Of a stretch of DNA of 64,000 bases, positions 43,298-53,551 are shown piece after piece (position 1 is the stretch's first letter; each line of letters opens with the position of its first letter). The stretch is from Hoeflea_A sp963921345. Its GTDB lineage: Bacteria > Pseudomonadota > Alphaproteobacteria > Rhizobiales > Rhizobiaceae. Both the position numbers and the translations under genes were made by a program. The notes below the pieces were generated by a model, which worked only from the letters and a program-made list of their open reading frames with translations, searched no databases and was not told where the DNA came from. The stretch spans positions 1 to 64,000 of the forward strand of contig CAWUFE020000008.1 of assembly GCA_963921345.3 (NCBI GenBank). Reading direction: 5' to 3'.

Positions 43298-44077
43298 TCA
43301 GGCGCTCTCTTTTGTCAGAAGTTCTTCGAGGTCGCGCAGCCGATATGAGCGGCCTTTGATGTTGAGCACATGAGATCGGTGAAGGAGCCGATCGAGGATC
43401 GCGGCAGCAAGGACTTCATCGCCGGCGAGCAACTCGGTCCAGTCGCGAATGCTCTTGTTGGTGGTGATGATCATCGCACCCCGAGCGTAGCGATAGCTGA
43501 CCAGCCGGAAGAACAGGCCGGCCTCTTCCCGGTTCATCGGATCAAAACCCATTTCATCGATCAGCAGCAGCGAACTGGACATGTATTTCCGGCCCTTTAG
43601 CCTTGTAGGCGGCAGAAGCGCGTCCGCCTTGATGGCCGTCAGCAGTTCATCAAAGCGATAGTACTGGACTGAGAAGCCGAGTTGGATCGCCCGGATGCCC
43701 AGTCCCACGAGCAAGTGCGACTTCCCGACCCCGGGCGGCCCCTGAAGCAGGACAACCTCGGCATTCCGGATCCAGGCCCCGGTCGCCAAGGTGTCGATGC
43801 GGGAACGCTCGATTGCCGGCTGGAAGGCAAAATCAAAGTTTTCCAACGTCTGCCCGGTCGGGATTTTCGACGTCTTCATCATCGTCTTGATGCGCCGTTC
43901 TTCGCGGCCGGCACGCTCAATATCGAGAATCCGTTCAAGTAACTGGTGAGCGGACATCTCGGTGCTGACGGCCTCCGACAGCAAAGTGTCCAGCGCCTCG
44001 GATGCGTAGCCAAGGCCGAGTGCGTCCAGCTTCTCGCGGGTTACGTCAATATCCAGTTTTATGCTCCGAGACGTCAT
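43298..44077 (-). CDS. istB: IstB ATPase, copy 2
   Basis: Identical in translation to the IstB at 23791-24570 and in the same four-base overlap with istA. Confidence 0.93.
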   Translation of the reverse strand: MTSRSIKLDIDVTREKLDALGLGYASEALDTLLSEAVSTEMSAHQLLERILDIERAGREERRIKTMMKTSKIPTGQTLENFDFAFQPAIERSRIDTLATGAWIRNAEVVLLQGPPGVGKSHLLVGLGIRAIQLGFSVQYYRFDELLTAIKADALLPPTRLKGRKYMSSSLLLIDEMGFDPMNREEAGLFFRLVSYRYARGAMIITTNKSIRDWTELLAGDEVLAAAILDRLLHRSHVLNIKGRSYRLRDLEELLTKESA

Positions 44078-45336
44078 CGGGCCACCTCCGCCAGACGGGC
44101 GTAGATGTCGATCGAGCGCTGCTGAACATTGCTGGCCGCCAGCGCCTGAAGGCCTCGCCCCATCTTGCCAAGCGGCATCGGCGCGCGGACACGATCGGTG
44201 TCATCACCATCGAAGTGTGCATCGTCACACACGATCAGCCGCTCGGTGCGGCGCGGATGCATGGCGATCACTTCGGCATTCTTGAGGATCTGCACGTGCC
44301 CGGCCAGACCGCGCACCTCCACGTCCTGGCCGACGAAACGGAACGGCACGCTGTATTGTCGGCCTTCGAAGCTGACGAGGCAGTCAATTCCGACGGGCCT
44401 GCGCACGACGATGTCGAACGGTTCCGGCAGCGTCTCGGGCAATGGCGTCAGAAGACGACGCTCCTGTTCCCACGCTTCGGCGACACTGGTGCCGGTCGCC
44501 GGGCACCGCAGGCGGCCGGCACGCTCTTCAAGCCGCGCATCGGTCACGGCCTGCAGCTGTTCCAGGCTGTCAAAGGCCTCCTTGCGAGGATCAACCGTCT
44601 CACGAAGGTCGCGCACATGTCTCTCGACTTTACCCTTTCCCTCCGGATGCCGAGGTTGGCAGGCGTCGACATGGAAGTTCAGTTGCGCTGCAAAGCGCCG
44701 ATACGTCTCGTTGATGACGCCCCAGGCGCCGGCCCCCTTGGAGATCGCCGTCTTCACGTTGTCGATGCGCAGAACCGCGACTGAACCGCCCAAGCGACGC
44801 AAACACGCCGTATTGCAAGACTGCCAGGACAACATGTCCTTCGAACGAGACCAGACAACCGCCCGTTTGCGGCTCCAAGAAAGCGTCACGATCAAGGCAG
44901 AAAGATCGACAACCTCGTCGCCAAGAACCACGCCGGGAAACTCCGCCCAGTCCACCTGGGCCTGTGCGCCGGCCGGCGTCTCAACACGACGTCTCGCCCG
45001 GACCTTCGGGGCCGGATACGTCGCCTTCCAATATCTCTGAACCGATCGCAGGCTCCCGCCATAACCATGCTCGCGCTGCAGCCACCGATGAAGATCCACC
45101 AGGTTTACACGGCCGTCCTCTTGCTGAGAGCGCCAATGCGAGATCGCTTCCGCATAATCGGCGGCCTTGAATGTCTGCTTGGACCTACCATCCAATACGC
45201 CCGCCGATCGGCGCTTGTGATGATATCGAACCGTGCCCTCCGTAACCCCGAGAAGCCGCGCCACTGCGCTCTGGGAATGCCCCTGTTTCAACAATACAGC
45301 CATGGCTGTCCGTTCCTCTTTTGCGAGAAAGCTCAT
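44074..45336 (-). CDS. istA: IstA transposase, copy 2
   Basis: Identical in translation to the IstA at 24567-25829; intact. Confidence 0.93.
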   Translation of the reverse strand: MSFLAKEERTAMAVLLKQGHSQSAVARLLGVTEGTVRYHHKRRSAGVLDGRSKQTFKAADYAEAISHWRSQQEDGRVNLVDLHRWLQREHGYGGSLRSVQRYWKATYPAPKVRARRRVETPAGAQAQVDWAEFPGVVLGDEVVDLSALIVTLSWSRKRAVVWSRSKDMLSWQSCNTACLRRLGGSVAVLRIDNVKTAISKGAGAWGVINETYRRFAAQLNFHVDACQPRHPEGKGKVERHVRDLRETVDPRKEAFDSLEQLQAVTDARLEERAGRLRCPATGTSVAEAWEQERRLLTPLPETLPEPFDIVVRRPVGIDCLVSFEGRQYSVPFRFVGQDVEVRGLAGHVQILKNAEVIAMHPRRTERLIVCDDAHFDGDDTDRVRAPMPLGKMGRGLQALAASNVQQRSIDIYARLAEVAR

Positions 45337-45440
45337 CGTCTTTTTCCGCCAATTGTTGACGGAAAATCGATGAGCTAAGGCTGTTGCCACCTCGTAAAGG
45401 TAGCTGTCGCCTTACGGTCAAAATGAACTGTCGCCCTACA

Positions 45441-46277
45441 AGTGTCAGGCATCTCTTAATACCGAATACCAGGGCAGTTGTTTTTGCCAAGGACAGGCGA
45501 CGAGAGATTTTTGTCAAAGTCCCCATGTCGAGCTACGCCACCGCACACATTGAAAACGAGCGGTCGGCGTTGATGGAACTCCAATTGGACCCGGACATCC
45601 GGCCTTTGCTGCCCAGTCGGGTCGACTTCGCCGGGCATCTGGCTTTGGAGAACATGAGATCAGGGGGAACCAGGCGCGGGCGCCTGTCACTTTCCGAGAT
45701 TCTGAGGGTGCATGAACTTCTGTACAACCGGTCGAGGACTTTTGTGACAATCGGGGATATGAAGAAATCCGCGTTCGTTTCCGGGTTCGTCGAAACAGGC
45801 TATGAACACGTTCAGCATCCAGCGGAGATGGTGCAACTCGTCAAGCAGACCCGGGATATTGCAACAGCGTATCTGAGCCGCTTTCGAGACACGGACATGG
45901 TGGATTGCTACATGGCACACGGTGATTTTCATGCCTCCAATGCGCTGGTGGCCGCAGACGGAACGGCTCGAATTTTCGACTGGGAGCATTTCGGACTGAA
46001 ACCACGATATTTTGACGTAATTTCCTATCTGGAAGCCGACTACGCATATGGCAATGATCCGGCAGAAAAATTGAGCCAATTGAAGCGTATTGGGGATCGA
46101 ATTGAAATCGGGTCGAGTGACTTTACGTGGATCGACTATGTCGGTTTCTATTTCTCGATAAGGGCGATCAAGTATTGCGAGTTGATCAAATACGGGAATC
46201 CGGCACAAGAAAGTTTGTACATGCGATTTCAAAGCATGATCAGATTGATTTTGAATGAGGCGTCCCAAGGTAACTAA
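45441..46277 (+). pseudogene. APH/choline-kinase-like phosphotransferase, 5' end removed by IS21
   Basis: The frame is open from inside the IS21 end but real sequence begins at 45441. The kinase core is clear: YMAHGDFHASNALVAADGTARIFDWEHFGLKPRYFDVISYLE holds the catalytic HGDFHxxN and the DWE magnesium site. An N-lobe remnant (IFVKVP, HIENERSALMELQ) precedes it. The first part including the glycine-rich loop is missing. A shortened protein could start at the ATG at 45525. The substrate is unknown. Its position before cysD suggests it came from a glycan or sulfation locus. Confidence 0.7.
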
Positions 46278-46611
46278 CCGAATATAGCGGCTTGTGGCCT
46301 GTTCCGGCCTGCCCGGCAACACGTTGAAGAGCATTCTATGGCACCTCGACGTCCAGCCTGAATAAACCGCGTTCACGAAAACCTGGTGCCGATCAATCGG
46401 TTTCGCGATACTACGAACCTGATGCCGTCCGCTCGGCCGTAGAGCAAAACGTCAAGGGCGCAATCCATGGGCAGTGGCTGCGCCGCTCTGCTCGCCCCCC
46501 AATCACCAACGAAGATGTTCAACTGTTCTGTATTGAGCGGCACCGCCGGCGTCGTCCACTTTGCGTCCCTCTTTTTCATGACATTCACACACTATAGCGA
46601 CGGAGTGGCTA
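46278..46611. other. Intergenic before cysD
   Basis: About 330 bases without a convincing gene on either strand. It probably holds the promoter of the sulfate-activation operon, but no clear -35/-10 pair was picked out. Confidence 0.4.
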
Positions 46612-48096
46612 ATGGATCGATTCCCCGAAGAAGCACAGAATAACCGGGCGGGCACGGAAGGCACAGTCGAGCCTTGGTCCATCGAACTGCTGCAGGCCTG
46701 TCTTGAGCAAGAAGGGGCCGCGACATCGAAGCGGACAGTCGAGCACAGAGCAGTTGAGAAAGGGCTTCTCCCGCCCCCCATTTCGCTTGCCGATCTGGTA
46801 GATGAAAACGCAAGCCCGGTACGCAGACACGCGGCCGAGGCGCTGCTGCAACAGGTCGGGCGGGAACGCACCGTCTCGCTATTTGTTCAAATGCACCAAA
46901 CGCCGTCCGGCAAGAAGCTTTTGGCCGCCAATGACGGGCGACGGGCTCGGAGCTGGGTTTTTCTCAATGCCTACCATCCGCAGGACGATGAACTCATCGA
47001 TGCGCTCGACACCCTCTGCGGCGGCGACGGCGACAGATACCTCATCTGGCCACACACCGACCTTTGCGGGCGCCTGCGGTGCCTGGCTGACGCCGACTGC
47101 AGAATTGCAGGAAAACTGTCGACCGCACTCGCCGTGTACGCTCCATCCTATGGCGCGACGGCCGCGATGGTTAGGCAGCCCGCCGCCAACAGGTCGCTGG
47201 CCTTTTCCCATCTCGACCGCCTGGAAGCCGAGAGCATCTATATCATGCGCGAGGTTGCCGCAACCGCCGAAAAACCGGTCATGCTCTATTCGGTAGGCAA
47301 GGACTCGTCCGTCATGCTCCATCTGGCCAGGAAGGCCTTCTATCCATCGCCACCCCCGTTTCCGCTTCTGCATGTCGACACGGGCTGGAAGTTCCAGGAG
47401 ATGTACCAGTTTCGCGACCGCATGGCCGCCGAAGCCAATATGCGGCTGCTTACCCATATCAATCGTGAAGGCGTGGAAAGGAACATCAACCCGATCGACC
47501 ACGGCAGTTCGGTTCACACCGACATCATGAAAACACAAAGCCTGAAACAGGCGCTGGACAAGCATGCATTCGATACTGCCTTGGGCGGTGCCCGGCGCGA
47601 CGAGGAAAAAAGCCGCGCCAAGGAGCGCATATTCTCTTTTCGGACAGCCACGCACCGGTGGGATCCGAAGAACCAGCGCCCCGAACTCTGGAACCTTTAC
47701 AACACGGCAATCGGGAAAGGCGAGAGCATCCGCGTCTTTCCGATCTCCAACTGGACGGAACTGGACGTGTGGCAATACATCCACCGCGAGAACATCCCGA
47801 TCGTGCCGCTCTACTTCGCCGCCCTGCGCCCCTATATCTGTCGCGATGGCATGCTGATCATGCTTGACGACGACCGTTTGCAGCCCCGAGAGGGCGAAAA
47901 GGTCGAATTCGGCCGGATCCGTTTCCGCACCCTCGGCTGCTATCCATTGACCGGAGCCATCGAATCCGATGCCGACGATCTCGATTCGGTCATTCTCGAG
48001 CTTCTTCACGCCAGAAGCAGCGAACGCCAGGGGCGCGCCATCGACACCGATGCGGCCGCCTCAATGGAGAAAAAGAAGCTGGAAGGATACTTCTGA
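46612..48096 (+). CDS. cysD: Sulfate adenylyltransferase subunit 2 with long N-terminal extension
   Basis: Residues from about 196 to 494 are a complete CysD/NodP: LDRLEAESIYIMREV, the PP-loop YSVGKDSSVMLHLARKAFYP, HVDTGWKFQEMY, GGARRDEEKSRAKERIFSFR, FPISNWTELDVWQYI and the C-terminal EKKKLEGYF. It makes APS from sulfate and ATP together with CysN. The first 195 residues are extra; ordinary CysD is about 300 long. That part has a helical stretch (DENASPVRRHAAEALLQQVG) and an alpha/beta-looking stretch (WVFLNAYHPQDDELIDALDT). I do not recognise it. The ATG at 46612 is used; no clear internal start with a ribosome-binding site was seen at residue 196. Confidence 0.88.
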   Translation: MDRFPEEAQNNRAGTEGTVEPWSIELLQACLEQEGAATSKRTVEHRAVEKGLLPPPISLADLVDENASPVRRHAAEALLQQVGRERTVSLFVQMHQTPSGKKLLAANDGRRARSWVFLNAYHPQDDELIDALDTLCGGDGDRYLIWPHTDLCGRLRCLADADCRIAGKLSTALAVYAPSYGATAAMVRQPAANRSLAFSHLDRLEAESIYIMREVAATAEKPVMLYSVGKDSSVMLHLARKAFYPSPPPFPLLHVDTGWKFQEMYQFRDRMAAEANMRLLTHINREGVERNINPIDHGSSVHTDIMKTQSLKQALDKHAFDTALGGARRDEEKSRAKERIFSFRTATHRWDPKNQRPELWNLYNTAIGKGESIRVFPISNWTELDVWQYIHRENIPIVPLYFAALRPYICRDGMLIMLDDDRLQPREGEKVEFGRIRFRTLGCYPLTGAIESDADDLDSVILELLHARSSERQGRAIDTDAAASMEKKKLEGYF

Positions 48097-49994
48097 TGAA
48101 TGTGCGGCACGAAATCGACGCCTATCTCGAGAATCAGGCCAGCCTCGAGACCCTACGCTTTATCACCTGCGGCAGTGTCGATGACGGCAAGTCGACCCTG
48201 ATCGGCCGCATGCTTTTCGAATCACAGATGATCCTCGACGACCAGCTTTGCGAACTCGAAAGGGCCTCACAGAAAGTCGGGGCACAGGATGAGAAGATGG
48301 ACTTCGCGCTGCTTGTCGACGGACTGAGCGCCGAACGCGAACAAGGCATCACCATTGACGTCGCCTATCGTTACTTCGCAACGGACCAGCGCAAATTCAT
48401 CGTCGCCGACACGCCGGGGCACGAACAATACACCCGCAACATGGTCACCGGGGCCTCCACCGCCGACGCCGCGGTCGTCCTCATTGATGCGCGCAAGGGC
48501 GTGCTCGAACAGACGCGCCGTCACTCCTTCATCGTCTCCCTGCTTGGCATCCGCCATGTCGTTTTGGCGGTCAACAAGATGGACCTGGTGGATTTCGACC
48601 AGACGGCATACGATCGTATCGTCGCCGAATATGTGAAACTGTGCGATCGTCTTGCATTCGAAACAGTCACACCAGTGCCGGTCTGCGCTCTCGAAGGCGA
48701 CAACGTCGTCGTGCGCTCGGCCAGGACGCCCTGGCATCACGGCCCGACATTGCTTGGATTTCTTGGCGTGGTGGATCCGCGCAGGGCACTTGTCGATCGC
48801 GGGTTTCGAATGCCGGTCCAATGGGTCAGCCGGCCTCATCTGGATTTCCGTGGTTATGCCGGAACAATCCTCGCGGGCCGCGTCGCACCGGAAGATGAAA
48901 TCCGCATCCTGCCGTCCGGTGAGACCGCGGCCGTCGAGAGCATTGTCCTTGGTGAATCGGAACGTGCAACCGCTCAGGCGGATCAGGCCGTCATGCTGAC
49001 ACTCGACCGTGATGTCGATATCTCCCGCGGCGATGTCATCGTTGCAAGCAGGGATCCATGCGAAACCTCCGACCAGTTCGAGGCGAAGCTGGTCTGGATG
49101 GCAAAAGAAAGCGGCTTCCATGGCCGCACTTACCTGATGAAGATCGGCACCAGCCTCGTCAACGCGACTATCTCGGAAATACGTCTGGCCTTCAACGTCA
49201 ACACCTTCGAGGAGATGACGTGCAAGTCTCTTAATCTCAATGACATCTCTGTGGTCAAACTTGCGCTCGACCGACCTGTTGCATTCGAACCCTATGGCGA
49301 CTGCCTGCCGATGGGCGCCTTTATATTGATCGACCGACAGAGCTATCAGACGGTTGCCGCGGGCATGATCGATTTTGCCCTGCGCCGCGCCAATAATGTG
49401 CACCGACAGGCGGTCACGGTTGACAAGAAAGCCCGGGCGAAACTTAACGGCCACCCCGGTCGGGTGCTCTGGTTCACCGGCCTTTCCGGTTCCGGCAAGT
49501 CGACCATAGCCAACGCGCTGGAGATGAAACTGCATGCCAGAGGCTTGCGTACTTATATTCTCGATGGCGACAATGTCCGTCTCGGTCTCAACCGGGATCT
49601 CGGCTTCACAGACGCTGACCGGGTGGAAAACATCCGCCGCATTGCCGAGGTCGCCAAACTCATGGTCGATGCTGGCCTCATCGTCATGACCGCCTTCATC
49701 TCACCATTCCGCGCAGAGCGCCAGATGGCCCGCGATATGTTCGAGGACGGCGAATTCATCGAGATCTTCATAGAAACATCTCTTGAGGTTGCAGAGCAAC
49801 GCGACCCGAAAGGCCTTTACCGTAAGGCCAGACGCGGCGAACTGCCAAACTTCACCGGCATAGACAGCCCCTACGAAGCGCCGACCAAGCCGGAGTTCCG
49901 CCTTGAGACACAAAAGCGAAACCCGGAAGAACTGGCGGATGACATACTGGCGGAATTGGAACCCGAATTGACCGCCCCGGAAATTCGGCACTGA
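48096..49994 (+). CDS. cysNC: Bifunctional sulfate adenylyltransferase subunit 1 / APS kinase (CysNC, NodQ-like)
   Basis: The ATG shares a base with the cysD stop (TGATG). The 632-residue protein has an EF-Tu-like GTPase with GSVDDGKSTLIGRML (about 26-40), DTPGHEQYTRNM and NKMDLVDF, then beta-barrel domains. It ends in an APS kinase with P-loop GLSGSGKST (about 462-470), ILDGDNVRLGLNRDLGF and the PYEAPTKPE end. It drives APS synthesis by GTP hydrolysis and phosphorylates APS to PAPS. This is the rhizobial NodQ layout. No sulfotransferase or nod gene is in the window. Confidence 0.93.
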   Translation: MNVRHEIDAYLENQASLETLRFITCGSVDDGKSTLIGRMLFESQMILDDQLCELERASQKVGAQDEKMDFALLVDGLSAEREQGITIDVAYRYFATDQRKFIVADTPGHEQYTRNMVTGASTADAAVVLIDARKGVLEQTRRHSFIVSLLGIRHVVLAVNKMDLVDFDQTAYDRIVAEYVKLCDRLAFETVTPVPVCALEGDNVVVRSARTPWHHGPTLLGFLGVVDPRRALVDRGFRMPVQWVSRPHLDFRGYAGTILAGRVAPEDEIRILPSGETAAVESIVLGESERATAQADQAVMLTLDRDVDISRGDVIVASRDPCETSDQFEAKLVWMAKESGFHGRTYLMKIGTSLVNATISEIRLAFNVNTFEEMTCKSLNLNDISVVKLALDRPVAFEPYGDCLPMGAFILIDRQSYQTVAAGMIDFALRRANNVHRQAVTVDKKARAKLNGHPGRVLWFTGLSGSGKSTIANALEMKLHARGLRTYILDGDNVRLGLNRDLGFTDADRVENIRRIAEVAKLMVDAGLIVMTAFISPFRAERQMARDMFEDGEFIEIFIETSLEVAEQRDPKGLYRKARRGELPNFTGIDSPYEAPTKPEFRLETQKRNPEELADDILAELEPELTAPEIRH

Positions 49995-50260
49995 GCCAAA
50001 AACCTCCAAAACGCCTCAGTCAGGCCGCGTTCAAACCACAAGCCCATTCGGCTTCATCCGGAAACTTCCGGCTTCGACATCCGTCCCGTCAAAAAACGCT
50101 ACCCCGTCCCACTTCATCCCACGTAGTCCCACCCGAATCTGTGCAGAAGGTTCCTGCTCCGTTGTGCCGAACATCGCGCCTCAGAGCCTGATTGGAAACT
50201 ATGGTGAGTGATTTCAGCGGGTTATCATTCTTCTGATTTTGCCGAATCGGAGAATGATGA

Positions 50261-50435
50261 TGCCCTGGACCAAAACCACTTGTGTTGATCATGACCGAAG
50301 CGACCTTCGCTATGCAAGCGATTGCCGTGACGAGGCATGGAAATTGACCGCCGCGATTGTTACGCAGCCTGCCAAGGTTGGCTGCCTCGTGAGGTGGACA
50401 TGCGCAGGGTTTGGGAAGCGATCGAGCATTTCGCA
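50261..50435 (+). pseudogene. IS5 (IS427-group) transposase start
   Basis: The frame MPWTKTTCVDHDRSDLRYASDCRDEAWKLTAAI is the start of an IS427-type OrfA. After QPAKVG the frame is lost, with VDMRRVWEAIEHFA readable in another, and the copy is cut at 50436 by the partial IS5 element. Bases 49995-50260 hold only its left end and the cysNC downstream region. Confidence 0.65.
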
Positions 50436-50811
50436 TGCGCCTCATCAACGCCGAGCCCGACAAACCAGCGGAACAGGAGATTGTAATCCAGCTGCTCCAT
50501 CAACTGGCGTTCCGAGCGGATCGAATAGAACGCCTGTAAAAGCAGGGCGCGAAGCAGTTTCTCCGGCGCAATCGAAGGTCGACCCGTGTGGGAATAGGAA
50601 CTGGAAAACACCTCATCCAACGACACAAGCGCATCGTCCACGAGCCGGCGAATGATCCGAAGCGGGTGGCCGCGCGGCACACGCTGCTCAAGGTCCACAT
50701 AGGAAAACAAAGAACCGCTGTCTGCATCTCCGCCGCGCATCACAACTCCATCTCCGCTCAAAAGACGGAATCATGTTCGCTATCCAAAATCGAGGACTTT
50801 TTCAGCAGCCT
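50436..50811 (-). mobile_element. Partial copy of the passenger-bearing IS5 element
   Basis: Matches 14208-14582 in inverse orientation, from the terminal repeat at 50811 (bordered by CTAG at 50812-50815) through the codons for GLGVDEA, then stops abruptly. It includes the transposase N-terminus only; the passenger gene is absent. Confidence 0.88.
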
Positions 50812-51146
50812 GCTAGACTTGGACAAAGACTAGACGGTTGTTGGCAGGATCTACTGTTCGTGGGCCGCCTCGAAGTGACCAGCTGGCTCCGCAGTTATAT
50901 TGCAATCTGCACGAAACGAGCTATCGAAACAATAGCGGAAAATACTGAATTCAATCGATAAGTTGTTTCATCATCAACGTTTGAGGGTTCGCTTTCTCGG
51001 CATGGTATCCGTAACCATGGTTGGCTGGAGCGTCCGCAGACAGGGCAAAATCTGTCCGGTGGATAAATTCGGCATTTATGGTTGCAACCCGTTGTGCCGC
51101 AGGAATGATTGTGACCTATTGATACCTCGGGCGAGGGTTCGGATTT

Positions 51147-52037
51147 ATGGATATGAATTATGTTCGGTACTTCCTTGCGGTTGCTGAAACGTTGAATTTC
51201 ACCCGCGCAGCGGAACGATGCCGTGTGCGTCAACCGTCTCTGACGAGAGCGATCAAAAAGCTCGAGGAGGAATTGGGGGGTGATCTGTTTTACCGCGAGC
51301 GCTCGCATACGCACTTGACTGAACTCGGCCGTTCCATGCTGCCTCTACTGAAACAGTGTTATGACAGTGCCCAGGACGCACGGGCACTGGCTGTCAAGCA
51401 CCAACGCGGTGAGTACACAACTCTAAGGCTCGCGATTTCGCATACGATTGCCATGGAATTGCTTGCCCGTCACCTCAAGGAGTTGGACCGGGCGCTACCG
51501 GAGGTGGAACTCGAGTACTTTAGGGGCAGCACAGCAGAAATCATCGAACTCCTTAAAACAGGCGAAGCAGAATTAGCCGTAGCGGGCCCGTTGGTGGATG
51601 ATTGGGACCGTTTGGATAGCTGGTCCTTGTTCGAAGAGGAATTCGCATTGATCGTCAGCGAATGCCACCCATTCGCCACCCGGGAATTCGTCGAACTTTC
51701 ACAACTGTGTGAGATTCCAATCATGGTGAGGCCTTATTGTGAAAACTATTCAGATTTTCTTGATTTATTTGTCAAAATAGGCCTTGATTTACAGCAAGCA
51801 GCACAAATTAGCCGTGATGGTGATCTTGTTCCACTGGTTAAAGCTGGTTTGGGCGCATGCGTCGTTCCGAGGAGCTTGGGCATAGGATACGGTTTTCGCA
51901 TGATTGAAATCAGGGACCTAAAGCTGACAAGAAGCGTTTGCCTCTACTCGGTTGCCGGAAGAAAACGGACTGCAGCGGCAGCCACTTTGACAGGGATACT
52001 GTGTTCGAAAGCAAGTGCAAGTGTAGTCGAGAATTGA
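51147..52037 (+). CDS. LysR-family transcriptional regulator
   Basis: The 296-residue protein has the LysR helix-turn-helix at its N-terminus (YVRYFLAVAETLNFTRAAERCRVRQPSLTRAIKKLEEELGGDLFYR). A linker and an effector domain follow (LRLAISHTIAMELLARHLKEL, LLKTGEAELAVAGPLVDDWDRL, GDLVPLVKAGLGACVVP). The length is normal. It is flanked by insertion-sequence debris on both sides, so its usual divergently transcribed target is not next to it. Confidence 0.88.
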   Translation: MDMNYVRYFLAVAETLNFTRAAERCRVRQPSLTRAIKKLEEELGGDLFYRERSHTHLTELGRSMLPLLKQCYDSAQDARALAVKHQRGEYTTLRLAISHTIAMELLARHLKELDRALPEVELEYFRGSTAEIIELLKTGEAELAVAGPLVDDWDRLDSWSLFEEEFALIVSECHPFATREFVELSQLCEIPIMVRPYCENYSDFLDLFVKIGLDLQQAAQISRDGDLVPLVKAGLGACVVPRSLGIGYGFRMIEIRDLKLTRSVCLYSVAGRKRTAAAATLTGILCSKASASVVEN

Positions 52038-52099
52038 ATAGCGCGGGTGAGCCGACGAGTTTGGGATGGTACGTAGATTAGTCGACCGTGATCTATGCG

Positions 52100-53330
52100 A
52101 GTTTTAAGCGGGAATTGATTTTGGTCTGCTGTTGATCAGGAGTTCGAATAGGCACACCGAGCTGCCTGAACCATTTGAGCGGGAGCGAGAAGTTGTATCC
52201 GGCAGCTGCCAGGATGGCGTTGACGGCATCTCCTTGGCGGTGAGCAAGATAATTGCGGTTCATCCGATTGTTCTGCCTTGAGGTGGCCTATGACCGGCTC
52301 GATGGCGGATCGCCTGCGCATCTGGCGCTTGATCGCCGGCGTGACCCGGCGCTTCTGGCCGGCTGTGAAGACCCTGAACTTGTGGCTCTGCGGAGCGTTG
52401 TGGCCGCGATACCCTGCATCGGCGAGAATGTGCTCGATCTCGTTACCGATGGTATCTTCCATGTCCGGGATCACTGTTGCCAGCGTATGGCCGTTATAAG
52501 GGTTGCCCGGCAGCGCCATGGCATGCAGGGCGAACTGGCCACCCTTTGAGCGCTTCATTGTGGTCGTCACCGAGACCTTCACGCCGAACTCATAAGGCGC
52601 ATGCGCCTTGCCCTTGCCGATGCATTCGACTTCCGGTGCATGCAGGCTGTAGATCTTTCGGCCGCGCTGGCGCTGCTTCTGCTCAAGGACCGCCGAGGCC
52701 TGATAGAGCGGCCACTTGAAGATCGCCTCCAGTTCCTCGTCGCCCTTGATCTGGCGCGTAATGTCGCGCTTGGTGCGGCCGAAAAGGTCTTCAGCGCCTT
52801 GCCCCGGCCCGCTTGAACTGCTTGGCATGGGCATAGCGCTGATGCCGGATCAGCGCCTGCTTGCCGACACGCACATAGCTCTGGCGCAGATCCAGACCGA
52901 CCAGTTTCGAAAGCCGCACCAGCCGCTCGCGGGCCCGGTGGACAAGCTTTGCGTCCGTCGGGAACATCACGTTCTTCGGCTGAACCGTCGTGTCGACGAT
53001 CACCCGGCGGGTATCCTGCGGTTTCATCGCTCCTGTCTTGACCGCGACCACAAGGCTTTCCTGCAGAAGCGCCTGGATCCGCTCCTCGCCCATGCGCTGG
53101 CGCCAGCGGGTCATGGAGGAGCGATCGAACGGCAGTTCATGACAGAAAAATTCTTCGCCGCACAGATACTGGAAATAGACCGCGCCGAACCGCGCCTCCA
53201 GCGCCGCCCAGTCGATCTCCTGTGCCAGTCGCACCAACTCATGCTGCATGTTGAGGATCTGGTCGAGCCGGGCCCGAAACAAATCCTGTTCTCCGGTTTC
53301 ACGCCGCTCCCGTGGTCTCGACATTCTCAC
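52100..53330 (-). pseudogene. IS5-family transposase, internal deletion and frameshifts
   Basis: The N-terminal frame (53330-52791) runs from RRETGEQDLFRARLDQILNM, with the internal deletion described for 1-399, through KPQDTRRVIVDTTVQPKNVMFPTDAKL to AHAKQFKRA. The next frame continues with GAEDLFGRTKRDITRQIKGD, HAPEVECIGKGKAHAPYEFGVKVS and HILADAGYRGHNAPQSH. A third frame holds the end (NRNYLAHRQGDAVNAILAAAGYNFSL). With two shifts and a deletion, the gene is dead. Its 5' part lies inside the 5.2 kb repeat. Confidence 0.85.
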
Positions 53331-53551
53331 CGCCTCGTTTAACCGCCGTCAAAGACAGTGATTCACGCTTTCAAAGCGGGGGAAACAGCAAAATCATATT
53401 GCAAGAAAACGACACTCAATCACCCGATTTCTTGCAATTCCAAAACACCTATCCAGCCCAATCAGTCAATCCAATCAAAGGCTTGTGGATAGTTCACGGG
53501 GGACTAAATAGCCCATCGGCGCACTAAAAACCCTTCTGGAGCATTTCGAGT

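Larger units (their letters stand above)
43190..45440 (-). mobile_element. IS21-family element A, copy 2
   Basis: Same length and ends as copy 1. One base difference was noticed (GAACAGG near 43513 where the others have GAAGAGG), silent in istB. The flanks CGCTC and AGTGT do not match, so there is no target duplication. Its right end truncates a kinase gene. Confidence 0.92.

Noticed and set aside
45384..45440. ATG inside the IS21 end as the start of the kinase
   Set aside because: The frame is open through the IS21 end by chance and the residues there match no kinase N-terminus, so the gene is treated as truncated.
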